Source: Bifidobacterium biavatii DSM 23969
GTDB taxonomy: Bacteria; Actinomycetota; Actinomycetes; Actinomycetales; Bifidobacteriaceae
Direction of reading: 5' to 3'
DNA length: 64,000 nucleotides
Assembly (NCBI RefSeq): GCF_000741165.1
Contig: NZ_JGYN01000009.1
Location: forward strand, 17,038 to 81,037
Shown: positions 16,422 to 28,356 of the stretch, piece after piece
Layout: each line of letters starts with the position of its first letter
Position numbering within the stretch: the first letter of the stretch is position 1
The notes under the pieces: model-generated
Database searches by the model: none
Told to the model about the DNA's origin: nothing
Seen by the model: the letters and a program-made list of their open reading frames with translations, nothing else
Position numbers and translations under genes: made by a program

Positions 16422-17225
16422 CTAGCGTTGCTTGGCTTCCTCGTACTTGCGGCGGACAAGATCGGTGTAGCACGCGGCGGCGTCGGCGGGGGAGCCGTCG
16501 AAGACGACGTCGTGCTCGTCGAGCACGATCGTGCGGTCGATCGCGTACTCCGGGCGCTGGATCAGCTCGAGATCGTGCGTGGCGAAAACCACTTGCTTGT
16601 CGTAGCTGAACAGGGCGCGCGCCACGTGCGCGGATCCGATCTCGTCGAGTCCCTTGGTCGGCTCGTCGGCCACGATCGCCGCCGGCGCGAAGCTCAGCGC
16701 GGACGCGATCGCGAGCAGATGCCGTTTCTCGCTGTCGAGCGCGCTGGCCGGCTGCATCGCCACGGACGTCAGGTCGAAGTGCGCGAACAGCGCGCCGATC
16801 GTCTCCTGCCGTGCGGCCTCCGGCACCTTGTGCTTCTTGAGCGGCTGGTCGATCGCCTCGCGGATGTCCTTGGCCTGATAGTAGCTTTCCGGAATCTCCT
16901 CGCGGCGCACGCGGCCGACCAGATCTTCGATGCGCTTCAGGTCGTGGCGGTTCGCCGTGTCGAGCGTCTCGTCGCCGGCCGTGACCGTCACCGTGCCGAC
17001 GGACGGCTTGAGCGCGCCGTCGAGCAGTTTCAGCAGCGTCGTCTTGCCGGAGCCGTTCAAGCCGATGATTGCGACGCGGCGCGTGTCCGGCCCGATCGTG
17101 AGGTCGACCGGTAGCAGGCCGATTCCGTTGTCGTCGTAGCGGTGGCCGGCGCCGCTGACCGTGAACGTGACGGACGACGGCTTGTCCGCCGTGCCCTTGC
17201 CACCTAGAAAATCAAACAGTCCCAT
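16422..17225 (-). CDS. Lone CbiO/BioM-type ABC ATPase
   Basis: This 267-residue ABC ATPase has Walker A AIIGLNGSGKTTLLKLLDG, Walker B AAIVADEPTKGLDE and H-loop VVFATHDLELI. The signature position reads ASALDSEKRHLLAIASAL instead of LSGGQ, a marked departure. Sequence flavour is closest to ECF-type ATPases (BioM/CbiO), which power vitamin or metal uptake with separate S and T membrane subunits; none is encoded next to it. Its start codon and first five codons are one arm of a perfect 16-bp inverted repeat (17213-17272), so initiation may be controlled. GGAGG lies just upstream of the ATG. Confidence 0.8.
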   Translation of the reverse strand: MGLFDFLGGKGTADKPSSVTFTVSGAGHRYDDNGIGLLPVDLTIGPDTRRVAIIGLNGSGKTTLLKLLDGALKPSVGTVTVTAGDETLDTANRHDLKRIEDLVGRVRREEIPESYYQAKDIREAIDQPLKKHKVPEAARQETIGALFAHFDLTSVAMQPASALDSEKRHLLAIASALSFAPAAIVADEPTKGLDEIGSAHVARALFSYDKQVVFATHDLELIQRPEYAIDRTIVLDEHDVVFDGSPADAAACYTDLVRRKYEEAKQR

Positions 17226-17272
17226 GCCTCCACAGTGTAGTCTCTACAGTGCAAGTGGCATGGGACTGTTTG
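17213..17272 (-). promoter_or_regulatory. Perfect 16-bp inverted repeat covering the ATPase start codon
   Basis: CAAACAGTCCCATGCC (17213-17228) and GGCATGGGACTGTTTG (17257-17272) are exact reverse complements separated by 28 bases. In the mRNA of the minus-strand ATPase gene the downstream arm holds the AUG and codons 2-5, and part of GGAGG. The loop contains a smaller TGTAG-tct-CTACA palindrome. Such a hairpin would hide the start codon if the transcript begins upstream of it. Confidence 0.75.
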
Positions 17273-17291
17273 CCATCACATGATGTGATGG
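17273..17291. promoter_or_regulatory. 19-bp perfect palindrome, candidate operator
   Basis: CCATCACAT-G-ATGTGATGG is perfectly symmetrical and directly abuts the hairpin upstream of the ATPase gene. Symmetry and position suit a dimeric repressor site; the regulator is unknown. Confidence 0.45.
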
Positions 17292-17297
17292 TTCGGA

Positions 17298-17348
17298 CTA
17301 CCCCTCAGTCACTTCGTGACAGCTCCCCTGACAAGGGGCGCCGAGAAC
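17298..17348 (+). repeat. REP-like repeat
   Basis: CTACCCCTCAGTCACTTCG followed by TGACAGCTCCCCTGACAAGG and GGCGCCGAGAAC is the same two-hairpin design as the copies at 16348 and 40149. It lies between the sulfotransferase end and the ATPase start. Confidence 0.75.
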
Positions 17349-17394
17349 AAGGAACGCAGCAGCGTGAACCTTGACATACTGGGTGCCTCGGCCA

Positions 17395-19074
17395 TCAGGC
17401 GAAGTAGAAGCCCTTGAAGTCGTACTGGTAGACACGGTATATGTACGCGGTGTTGAGCTCCATCTTGTACTGGACGAGCAGGTCGCCGTCCGCGGAATAC
17501 TGGCCGAACAGGCCCTGCATGCCCGAGTCGATGAGCACGTTGCCATTGGATAGCACCTGCGCGGAGCTCACGTACGGCGAGTACGGCACGTCGAACGAGG
17601 TGACCTCCTTGTACGTGCCGGCCTTCTCGTCGACCAGATACTTGCGGTACTGCGAGTTCGAGTCCTTGTCCTTGCTCGACTGCGCGGTCGAAATGCCGCT
17701 GATCACGGTCCAGTCGAAGTCGGGGCGGGTCATCGCGTAGCCGAAGTTGTTGTCGAACATGTAGATGTAATACTGGCCGTCCGCAAGCGAATCGTCGGCC
17801 ACGTACGTGATCGAGTGCTGGCCGCCGGTGTCGCCGAAGTCGCCGTCCTTGGTCAGGAACGAGTCGGCGTACGACGTGCCGTCCCACACGCTCGACTCGC
17901 CGATCATGTAGGCGAGCGTCGGCGTGCCCTCAAGATCGTTGACCTTGATGATCGTGGACGTTTCGCGCGCGGAGAACAGCGCCGAGCCGTCGGGCAGCAG
18001 CTGGATCGTGTTGCAGTGCAGCCAGTCCCAGCGGTTCGTGGCGGTCGGATCGGATTCGTCGATGCCCGAATGGTCGGTCGTGGACTTGTAGTCGGCGAAC
18101 ATTTCGCCGAAGTCGACGAGCAGCGTCGTCTTGCCGGTGCTCGTGTCGAGCTTGACGACCTGGTCCTGCACGGCGTGGTCGGAGCGGCTCAGGTCGGTGG
18201 CGAGCAGCACGATGTTGCCGTCCGCGTCGAGCGCGTAGTCGTGGTGGAGGATGAAGTCGCCGTCCAGATCGTAGATCTTCTCGAGCTTGCCGAGCCGGTT
18301 CATGCCGACCATCGTGTGCGTGGACGCAGAGAACCACATGAGCCCGTCATCGTCGAACAGCAGACGGTGCGAACGATAGTACTTGACCGGCACTTCGCCG
18401 CGCAGCACGCCGTTCGTGTCGTAGTAGTACATGAAGTCCTGCTCGTTGCTGTCGTTGCCGAGGATCGCGTACAGGCCGTTGCCGAGGTCCTCGCCGTCCT
18501 TCGCGGAGACGGTCTGCTCGAGCGTGACCGCTTCGGTGCCGAGCAGCTTCGGACCCTGATGCGTGATCGTGTAGTCGAGCGAAAGGCCGTTGTCGTCGGT
18601 GAGCGTGAACTTGATCGTGTTCTCGACGCCCGGGATCAGGCCCAGCACCAGAAACTCGTGCTCGGTCTGGTACTCCTTGTCCTGATAGGCGGTGGCCGTG
18701 AAGTCCGGATAGCCGTCGGCGGAGACCGTGTACGTCACCTTGGTCTCGTATTGCGAGTTGAAGTACACGTACAGCGACGTCGTGTTCGTGCCGTACGGGT
18801 TGTCCTGCACGTAGATGTCGTCGACGGTGCGTTCCTTGGCGTCGCGCGCCTTGACGAGTTTCTCTTCGGCCATCTGCTGATATTCGGCGGTGTATACGTT
18901 TGCGATCTGCGCGTTGAGACGCTCGATGCGATGCTGCTTGATGCTCGCGTCGACGTTGTCGTACGAGAGTAGGCACAGGCCGACGGCGATAACGAGCGCG
19001 ACGGCCGCGGAGACGATGCGAACGGCGGTGCGTTTGCCCGACATGACGGTCTTGGGACGGGTGGGTTGATTCAT
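17395..19074 (-). CDS. Membrane-anchored arylsulfate sulfotransferase (ASST family)
   Basis: This 559-residue protein has an N-terminal signal anchor at residues 18-36 (VSAAVALVIAVGLCLLSY), a helical stretch, a beta-rich domain and then a six-bladed propeller. Hallmark segments are HHDYALDADGNIVLLATD, RWDWLHCNTIQLLPDGS with SALFSARETSTIIK, and GGQHSITYV. They carry the conserved histidines and arginine expected around the sulfo-enzyme intermediate. ASST enzymes move sulfate from one phenol or aryl sulfate to another without PAPS. In a Gram-positive the enzyme would act outside the membrane. Whether it is active on host or dietary phenols is unknown. Confidence 0.82.
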   Translation of the reverse strand: MNQPTRPKTVMSGKRTAVRIVSAAVALVIAVGLCLLSYDNVDASIKQHRIERLNAQIANVYTAEYQQMAEEKLVKARDAKERTVDDIYVQDNPYGTNTTSLYVYFNSQYETKVTYTVSADGYPDFTATAYQDKEYQTEHEFLVLGLIPGVENTIKFTLTDDNGLSLDYTITHQGPKLLGTEAVTLEQTVSAKDGEDLGNGLYAILGNDSNEQDFMYYYDTNGVLRGEVPVKYYRSHRLLFDDDGLMWFSASTHTMVGMNRLGKLEKIYDLDGDFILHHDYALDADGNIVLLATDLSRSDHAVQDQVVKLDTSTGKTTLLVDFGEMFADYKSTTDHSGIDESDPTATNRWDWLHCNTIQLLPDGSALFSARETSTIIKVNDLEGTPTLAYMIGESSVWDGTSYADSFLTKDGDFGDTGGQHSITYVADDSLADGQYYIYMFDNNFGYAMTRPDFDWTVISGISTAQSSKDKDSNSQYRKYLVDEKAGTYKEVTSFDVPYSPYVSSAQVLSNGNVLIDSGMQGLFGQYSADGDLLVQYKMELNTAYIYRVYQYDFKGFYFA

Positions 19075-19189
19075 GATTCGATTAGCTCGGTTCCTGCAAG
19101 ATGAATGGTCGGTAACGTGCGGATGAAGAATTCGCTATCGTCCATTAGTATGACTCGAGACTTGGAGAAACCGGGCGTGTCGCTGGACG

Positions 19190-21472
19190 TCAGCTGAAAT
19201 TCAGCAGGACAAACCAGCAACGTACCTCATAGAACAGTCCCGGATTGTTGGCGGTCAGTGAATCGTCGCGTCCCGGCACAAAACACGAGGCGATCATCAC
19301 GGCCAGGCACGCGAACATCACCAGCATCATCAGCAGCCGCACCGCACGCCGGTGCAACGGCACGCGACGATACTTCGGATCGTCCGTCTCATCCTCATCG
19401 TCGGCAAGCGGTTCGAACGCGTCGCGGCCCTCCATCAGCCGCAGCATCGCCGGCATCGCGGACAGAGCGAACAGCCAGCCGAAATCGGCCATATACCGCC
19501 ATCCAAGACCGCCCTCCAGCGCATCAATCAGCACCATGGCCGCCGCCAACGCGAGCGAGACGACCAGCACGCCGCGATACGGACGCGGCACGCGGTGGCG
19601 CAGACGCGGCAGCAGGAACGCGAGCAGCGCCAGCGGACATAACACGAAGAACCCGCCCACCATCGGCTCGTAATACGCCCACTGCGGCATCGGCGTCGGA
19701 CTGATCGACAGATACGGAAACGACTGGGTGAAGCGCAACGGCAGCAGCAGATAATAGACGATCATGTACGGCAGGTCGACGGACGGCAGGCGGTAATGCG
19801 TCATGTCCGTGACCGTCATCTGATAGTCGCTGCCGAAGTTGAGCGGGCCGCCGAACCGCACCGCGTTGTACGCCATCAGCGGCGCGACGACGACCAGCGC
19901 TGGCACGATGATCGCCAGCGGTGCCCGCAACGCGCGGCACACGCGCACGCGGCGAGACGCCAACCCGCGCACAATGCCGCGAATCTGCGGCCAGAACAGC
20001 GGAAACGCGAGCAGCGCCGACAGTGCGAACGTCGGGCGGCAGCCGAAATTCGCGGCGATGCACACCGCGCCGCCGGCCAAATGCGGCAGCGACAGGGGAG
20101 CACCGTCTGCGACCGTCCAATCGGCCACTACTGTCACACCGCCGTCCGGCCGGCCATCGCCGACCACACGATGCGCCGGCTGAATCGCGCCCAACCACAG
20201 CCACAGGCCCAAACAGGTAAACAAAAGCGACGCGGCGATCGGCACCGAATAGAAATTCGTGCGGAACCACAGATAACTCGCATTCGTGGCCAGCAGGAAA
20301 AACACGACGATCATCGACGCGCTCGCCACCGACGTACGCGGGGCGATCCGGGCCAGCAGACGCACGATCAGCAGACATGCGAACACGAGAAACCCGAACA
20401 TGATCAGCAGATCGGCGGCCGAGGTCGGCAGGCTCAGGCCGCCGTCCACCCACAGCGACGTGACCGCCTGATACGGCACGAACAGCAATACGGCAGGCAG
20501 CACGCCGAAATACGAATACCAACGGCTGTCATGGAACGCATGATCCCAGTAGATCGGCGTGACGCCCTCGGCCAGCAGCCGGTTGCGCGTCGTGATGTCA
20601 TACGGGTTTGCCGCATCCGCCAATGCCTGCGGCACCGGCAAATCCAGCCACGTATGGCCGTGCAGCAGGGCGTCGGCCGTCTGCGCGTACTGGTCGAAAT
20701 CGTACGTGTACCCGCCCGGCTCGTGGAACGACAACGGAGCGGCGTTCGCAATCTGCCAGCCGACCGCCCACAGGGTCATCACGGCAGGCACCGCCAGCGT
20801 CAACGCCAGCATCCGCCGCTGGCGGCCATCCGACGGGTCAAGCCTCGTGCGCCACAGACGCGAACCCGGTCGCCACAGCATCAGCAGCAGCACCACGAAC
20901 GCCAGCACGGCCACGCGCAGCCAATCCCACTGGAACGGTACGCGCACGTTCGCACGCACCGCGGCGATCGGCACAATCGCACCTTTCGTCTCCTCGACCC
21001 ACACGCGGATCGTCGACGCGGCGTCCGTGCGCACGAACCGCGAGCGCGGCGACGCCGTCGACACCGCCTGCGCGCGGCTCGCACGATCCTTGTGGCCGGT
21101 GTCGGCAAGCCGCAGATGGAACGTGGACAGAGGACGCTCCTGCTTGTCCTCGCTTGACTTGTCCGACTTACCGGCATCGCTTGCATCGACCAGATCGACG
21201 CGCGCGTACGCGGACGTGCCGTCCGCCTTCACCTCAAGCCACGCCCGCGTCGGATCCGTGACCTTCAACATGCCGCTTTCCGTACGCTCCAAACCCGGGC
21301 CGAGCGTGTTCGCGGCGGCCGACGTGTCGGTGCTCGCGGCGAGCGTCGTCCAAAACGGCAGATTGAACACAGCGCATTCAAGCGCGACGATCACCAGCAT
21401 GAACGCGCACAGGCACGCCAACGTGCGCGGCCGAACAATCGGACGACGGAACTGACGGAATGAGGAAGGCAT
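19190..21472 (-). CDS. Large polytopic membrane protein, putative GT-C glycosyltransferase
   Basis: This 760-residue protein has a signal-anchor helix at residues 16-36, an extracellular beta-rich region up to about 185, then some ten or more hydrophobic helices. Acidic loop sequences such as YTYDFDQYAQTADALLHG and IYWDHAFHDSRWYSYFG between helices resemble the first loop of GT-C lipid-linked-sugar transferases. It is not close to a named family that I recognise. It is divergent from the 1247-residue gene, with only about 50 bp between their starts. Function is inferred from topology. Confidence 0.6.
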   Translation of the reverse strand: MPSSFRQFRRPIVRPRTLACLCAFMLVIVALECAVFNLPFWTTLAASTDTSAAANTLGPGLERTESGMLKVTDPTRAWLEVKADGTSAYARVDLVDASDAGKSDKSSEDKQERPLSTFHLRLADTGHKDRASRAQAVSTASPRSRFVRTDAASTIRVWVEETKGAIVPIAAVRANVRVPFQWDWLRVAVLAFVVLLLMLWRPGSRLWRTRLDPSDGRQRRMLALTLAVPAVMTLWAVGWQIANAAPLSFHEPGGYTYDFDQYAQTADALLHGHTWLDLPVPQALADAANPYDITTRNRLLAEGVTPIYWDHAFHDSRWYSYFGVLPAVLLFVPYQAVTSLWVDGGLSLPTSAADLLIMFGFLVFACLLIVRLLARIAPRTSVASASMIVVFFLLATNASYLWFRTNFYSVPIAASLLFTCLGLWLWLGAIQPAHRVVGDGRPDGGVTVVADWTVADGAPLSLPHLAGGAVCIAANFGCRPTFALSALLAFPLFWPQIRGIVRGLASRRVRVCRALRAPLAIIVPALVVVAPLMAYNAVRFGGPLNFGSDYQMTVTDMTHYRLPSVDLPYMIVYYLLLPLRFTQSFPYLSISPTPMPQWAYYEPMVGGFFVLCPLALLAFLLPRLRHRVPRPYRGVLVVSLALAAAMVLIDALEGGLGWRYMADFGWLFALSAMPAMLRLMEGRDAFEPLADDEDETDDPKYRRVPLHRRAVRLLMMLVMFACLAVMIASCFVPGRDDSLTANNPGLFYEVRCWFVLLNFS

Positions 21473-21522
21473 CCCATTATTCTATCGGCTTCATGTCGGG
21501 TTGGTCGGGAAGAATGTGGGGC

Positions 21523-24500
21523 ATGCCACAACACACACCACACCATAATCATGGCCTCGGCGTGCCGGCCATGATCGATCGGCTGGTGCGTACCCTCGAC
21601 GCGCGCGTGCGCGGTCGTCGGCCGACGTCCGGCAATTTGTTCGAAGCCGCACTCAACACCGCAGGCGACCATGCCGGCGACGAGGATCTGCTTAAAGCGT
21701 TCATGGAACACGCCATCGTGCTCTCGCCGTTCGCCAAGCGGCGTATGCTCGACCTGGACGGCGTGCCGGACGGCATCACGCTTGGATGGGCGCAGCTGCC
21801 CTCCAAGCAGGGCAGCGTGCTGTCCCTTGGCGTGTTCGCCGACCGCAACCATTTCGCGCAGCTGGCGCTCGCCGACAGCAAGGGTCGTGTGTTCATGTGC
21901 CATGATCCGGAAACGGACACGCAGGGCATGCAGTGCGCGTTCATGTTTGGCAAGGAAAGCGATCTGAAACTGCCCGATGGGCCACGGTTCGGCCATGATG
22001 CGGCGGCGGGCGGTCCGGCCGGGCGGCGTCTCAGCGACCGTTACGGTCACAACGGACTTGACGGACTGGCTGCCGGCGTCGCCGGGCTTGCAGGCATTGC
22101 GGGCGACGTGGCCGGCGACGTGGCGAGTGGGATCGCGGGTCTGGCCGGTCGCTCGGGGCTCGCCGGCCGTGCAAGCAGCCGCGGTGGCGGTCACGGTGAC
22201 GGCCGCATTGACGGTTCCGGACATGGCCGTTCGCCGCGCATGCTCGACGTGGTTCAGGGCGGCATCGTCGGTCGCGAGGAAACCGGCCGCATGATCTGGC
22301 TCGCCTCGTGGCTCAAGGCGGGCAACCGCTACACTCTCGAACAGGTGCGTGCCGACCTGCCGCCGTCGATGCGCTTCGATCTCGAATACCGCGATGCGAT
22401 CGCGATCGCGTTCTTCGCCGCATACATGCTGCCGCTGTACCACGGGCTGCTCATCGGCTTCGGCGCGGGCAACATCTTCCGCCGGCTCAACCGCGAGGCG
22501 CCGATGGGCGCGATCCGCCGTTGCCTGCGTGACACGCTCGACGCGCGCGCCCATGGTATGCGCGCCTCCGGGCTCGAAGACCATTTCGCCGACCTGATGA
22601 ACGAGGCCGGCGCGCTCGAACCTACCGCCGGGCTGGAGGCGGTGCATGGCGCGGAGCCGATGCACCTGTACACATCCACGTATTCGGGCAACTACTTCTT
22701 CACCTGGGATTCGGGATTGCAGTTCCCTGCCGCGCTCAAATCATTGCGCATCGAAGGCAACCTCAACCGGTTCGCGGCCGTGAGCGCCTGGCTCGAACGC
22801 AATGCGAAGCTGGGCCTCACGCCGATCGAGGACACGGTCACGCGCGCGCAGGCCGCGCAGATCGACTGGATGCTGCTTGAGGATCCGGCGTTGATCGCGC
22901 TGTCCAGTTCGGACGCGACGAACGGCGCCGCGGATGACGAGGCCGGGCGCGACGGCTGGCATGCGGTGATGCGCCTGGTCGACGAGGCGCGCGCGCAGGC
23001 CGCGCGGATCGCGGAACGCAATCCCGATCCTGCCGCCGGTACCGTTGCGGGCGCCGCGTCGGGCGAACCGGGTGCCGCCAGCACGGTCGGAGCCGGTTCC
23101 GGAACTGCCGCAGGCGATGCTGCCGGCCGGTCCGATTCCGAATGGCTGTACCGGCAGACCGTGTCGACGCTGTTGCGCCGGCTGCGCTTGCCGTACCGCT
23201 TCGACGTGGAGTTCCGTTCGAACCTCGCGTCCGGCGAAGCCGCGGTCGGGTTCACCACGGCCGGTCCGATGATGATGCCGTCGAGCCGTTACGACGCCGC
23301 ACGGCACATGTGGGTCGCGCTGTCAGACGACGAACGCGCGGCGATGAGCGCCTCGTACAATCTGCGCGTCGGCCTGATGATCGCTGCCATGATGTTCGGT
23401 GCGAACGATCGCGTCCGCAGCGTGTCGGTGCACGTCGACTCGATCGGTTTGGAGGAGGCCGTCGCCGAACAGGATTCGGCGATCTCCGACATGGCCCAGC
23501 AGATGATGCACACGCTCGACCGGCTGCGCTTCGGCGACGTCGGTCTGGGCGGCGGCAAAGCCGATCCCAAGGACGGCGACTGGCACGGCGACCCGTCACG
23601 CACGCCGCCCATGTCGGTGGACGACGGTGCGGCCGCAGACCTGGCCGACACGACCGCGCCGACCGCCGGCGACACGGCGGCTGACGGCACGGACGCATCG
23701 GGCGACAGCGGTCGCGACGCATCGGACATGGACCACGCGGACAAAGCGACCGTCGACAGCCGCTTTGAAGACCTCATGCGCGGCGTCGATCTCGACGAAG
23801 TCGCGTTCAACATGCCCTCCGGCAACACGAGCGACCCGGCCGACGACATGGGCGGGCTGAACGATCTGGGCGACGATCCCGACCAGGACGGCGACGTCGC
23901 GCTACCAGCCGATCCAAGCGATCCGCTCAGCGCGCTGCGCGCCAACCCGACCGTGCGCACGCTGGCGACCGTCACGTTCACACGCGACGCGCTGCTCGCA
24001 CGGCTGTATCAGGACGGGCTCGAACACCCCGCCGACACGTACCGCATGTTCGACGCGAACATGACGCTCGACGGCCACGGCGCACTGCGCGAAACCGACG
24101 CCGGATTCGACCTGCGCGACAGCCGCTTCGCGCCCGCCGGCGCGCAGGAGGAACCCGAACTGTCCGAAGCGACGTTCGCGCCCGCCGTCGCACGCGTACT
24201 CGGCGCACGCGACGCGGCCGACCTGTCCATCCAGCGCGTCGACCTGCTGCAGCACGGCGTCGCCGAATTCCACCGTCTCGCCGCCGACGATTCGCTGCCG
24301 TCCGTCGACAAGGCGCAGCGTGCAATGCGGCTCATCGACCGCATCGGCGACCCCGAACTCAGCCGGCTCGCGCCGCAGGTCACCAGCGCGCTCATCGACG
24401 GCAGGGACACGCCCGACATCACGTTCCAACTGTCCGACGAACTCAATCGCGAACGCGGCAAGGCGCGCGACCTGCTGTTCTCCGGGCAGATCGACCGTGC

Positions 24501-25266
24501 GATCGACGTCATCGAGGCGGAAGTCGAACGGCTCGACGTCATGTACGCGAACAATCCGGGCGTGCCGCGCTACTTCAACTCGTACGCCGAACGCGTCGTC
24601 TACAACCGCCTGTTCGCCACGCCCGGCGAACAGACCGTGCTCATCCCCGACGACCTGTTCTACGCGCACATGGAAATCGCCGACATTCTCTCGCAGGTCA
24701 AGGGTGCCCAGGCCGCGCTGCCGCACCTGAACGCGATGGTGTCCTACGCGCCCGCCTATCCGCTTTCGCACCTGAAGCTCGCCATGCAGCTGGCACGCAG
24801 CGAAGACTGGGATTCGGCGCGCGCCGCATGCCTGAACGCGCTGCGCGTCGCGCTCGACCGGGACGACGCCGCGTTCGCCTACTATCGCTTCGCGTACGCG
24901 GAATGGATGCGCGACCAGTTCGACGTGGCCGTGGCCGCCTACATGATGAGCGACCATATCAGTCCCGGACAGATCGGGGCGCTGGAAGGCGAACTGCGCG
25001 AACTCGTCGCGCGCGCCGACTCGCAGTGCGTGCCCGTGCCCGACAGCGTCGACGCGGCCAAGGCCGTGCTGATGGCGCATGATCTGCCGGTCTGGCCGCA
25101 CACCGAGGTTGCCGGCATCGTGAACGACGCGGCGCGCGTAAGCGTCGACCACGGCATGTTCGTGCCGGCCCGCACGCTGTCTGTGGCCTGCGCGCGCATG
25201 AACGACGACGAGAGCGACGGGATCGACGTGATCCAGGCGCAGTTCCTGCGGTCTCTTAATGCCTAG
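21523..25266 (+). CDS. 1247-residue protein of unknown function with C-terminal TPR-like repeats
   Basis: I do not recognise this family. Residues 1-175 are a mixed domain. Residues 179-232 are Gly/Ala-rich (AGLAGIAGDVAGDVASG). Residues 250-670 are globular and include PLYHGLLIGFGAGNIFRRLN. Residues 680-800 are Asp-rich and disordered. Residues 975-1170 look like helical TPR-type repeats (LPHLNAMVSYAPAYPLSHLK, CLNALRVALDRDDAAFAYYR). There is no signal peptide or clear transmembrane span. ATG 21523 is chosen because GGGAAGA lies 9 bp upstream; ATGs at 21460, 21493 and 21514 are alternatives. TPR regions usually scaffold protein complexes. Confidence 0.6.
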   Translation: MPQHTPHHNHGLGVPAMIDRLVRTLDARVRGRRPTSGNLFEAALNTAGDHAGDEDLLKAFMEHAIVLSPFAKRRMLDLDGVPDGITLGWAQLPSKQGSVLSLGVFADRNHFAQLALADSKGRVFMCHDPETDTQGMQCAFMFGKESDLKLPDGPRFGHDAAAGGPAGRRLSDRYGHNGLDGLAAGVAGLAGIAGDVAGDVASGIAGLAGRSGLAGRASSRGGGHGDGRIDGSGHGRSPRMLDVVQGGIVGREETGRMIWLASWLKAGNRYTLEQVRADLPPSMRFDLEYRDAIAIAFFAAYMLPLYHGLLIGFGAGNIFRRLNREAPMGAIRRCLRDTLDARAHGMRASGLEDHFADLMNEAGALEPTAGLEAVHGAEPMHLYTSTYSGNYFFTWDSGLQFPAALKSLRIEGNLNRFAAVSAWLERNAKLGLTPIEDTVTRAQAAQIDWMLLEDPALIALSSSDATNGAADDEAGRDGWHAVMRLVDEARAQAARIAERNPDPAAGTVAGAASGEPGAASTVGAGSGTAAGDAAGRSDSEWLYRQTVSTLLRRLRLPYRFDVEFRSNLASGEAAVGFTTAGPMMMPSSRYDAARHMWVALSDDERAAMSASYNLRVGLMIAAMMFGANDRVRSVSVHVDSIGLEEAVAEQDSAISDMAQQMMHTLDRLRFGDVGLGGGKADPKDGDWHGDPSRTPPMSVDDGAAADLADTTAPTAGDTAADGTDASGDSGRDASDMDHADKATVDSRFEDLMRGVDLDEVAFNMPSGNTSDPADDMGGLNDLGDDPDQDGDVALPADPSDPLSALRANPTVRTLATVTFTRDALLARLYQDGLEHPADTYRMFDANMTLDGHGALRETDAGFDLRDSRFAPAGAQEEPELSEATFAPAVARVLGARDAADLSIQRVDLLQHGVAEFHRLAADDSLPSVDKAQRAMRLIDRIGDPELSRLAPQVTSALIDGRDTPDITFQLSDELNRERGKARDLLFSGQIDRAIDVIEAEVERLDVMYANNPGVPRYFNSYAERVVYNRLFATPGEQTVLIPDDLFYAHMEIADILSQVKGAQAALPHLNAMVSYAPAYPLSHLKLAMQLARSEDWDSARAACLNALRVALDRDDAAFAYYRFAYAEWMRDQFDVAVAAYMMSDHISPGQIGALEGELRELVARADSQCVPVPDSVDAAKAVLMAHDLPVWPHTEVAGIVNDAARVSVDHGMFVPARTLSVACARMNDDESDGIDVIQAQFLRSLNA

Positions 25267-25306
25267 GGTTTGGGACGGCTGGTTTTTCTTTGGGCGCTTC
25301 TTTCTT

Positions 25307-25343
25307 CAGTTCCCGGGATTGGGCTGGAAAATCCCGGGAACTG
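25307..25343. repeat. CCCGGG palindromic element, copy 1
   Basis: CAGTTCCCGGGATT and AATCCCGGGAACTG form a perfect 14-bp stem with a 9-base loop. It lies between the end of the 1247-residue gene and the end of ligA and might serve as a terminator, but no T-run follows. Confidence 0.85.
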
Positions 25344-25420
25344 GAAACCTTACATTTTCACACAATCGCACATGGCGATTTGGTGGAAAACAGCGGTTTC
25401 AACATCCCCAATCGCACATG

Positions 25421-25461
25421 CCCAGTTCCCGGGATTTTCCTGCCACAATCCCGGGAGCCGG
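25421..25461. repeat. CCCGGG palindromic element, copy 2
   Basis: CCCAGTTCCCGGGATT pairs with AATCCCGGGAGCCGG around a 10-base loop, with one mismatch near the base. It lies 14 bp before the end of ligA. Between copies 1 and 2 the 11-mer AATCGCACATG occurs twice. Confidence 0.8.
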
Positions 25462-25474
25462 CAACAGGGCTAGA

Positions 25475-28303
<2,829 letters not shown>

Positions 28304-28314
28304 CTACCGGTGAC

Positions 28315-28352
28315 CAGTTCCCGGGATTGGGTGGGACAATCCCGGGAACCGG
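28315..28352. repeat. CCCGGG palindromic element, copy 3
   Basis: CAGTTCCCGGGATT and AATCCCGGGAACCGG enclose a 9-base loop, the same design as copies 1 and 2. It sits upstream of ligA and directly after the stop of the next minus-strand gene, so ligA is bracketed by the family. Confidence 0.85.
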
Positions 28353-28356
28353 AGCA

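Noticed and set aside
23902..25152. Minus-strand open frame opposite the 1247-residue gene
   Set aside because: The plus frame has coherent helical-repeat sequence and GC codon pattern; the minus frame is a shadow.
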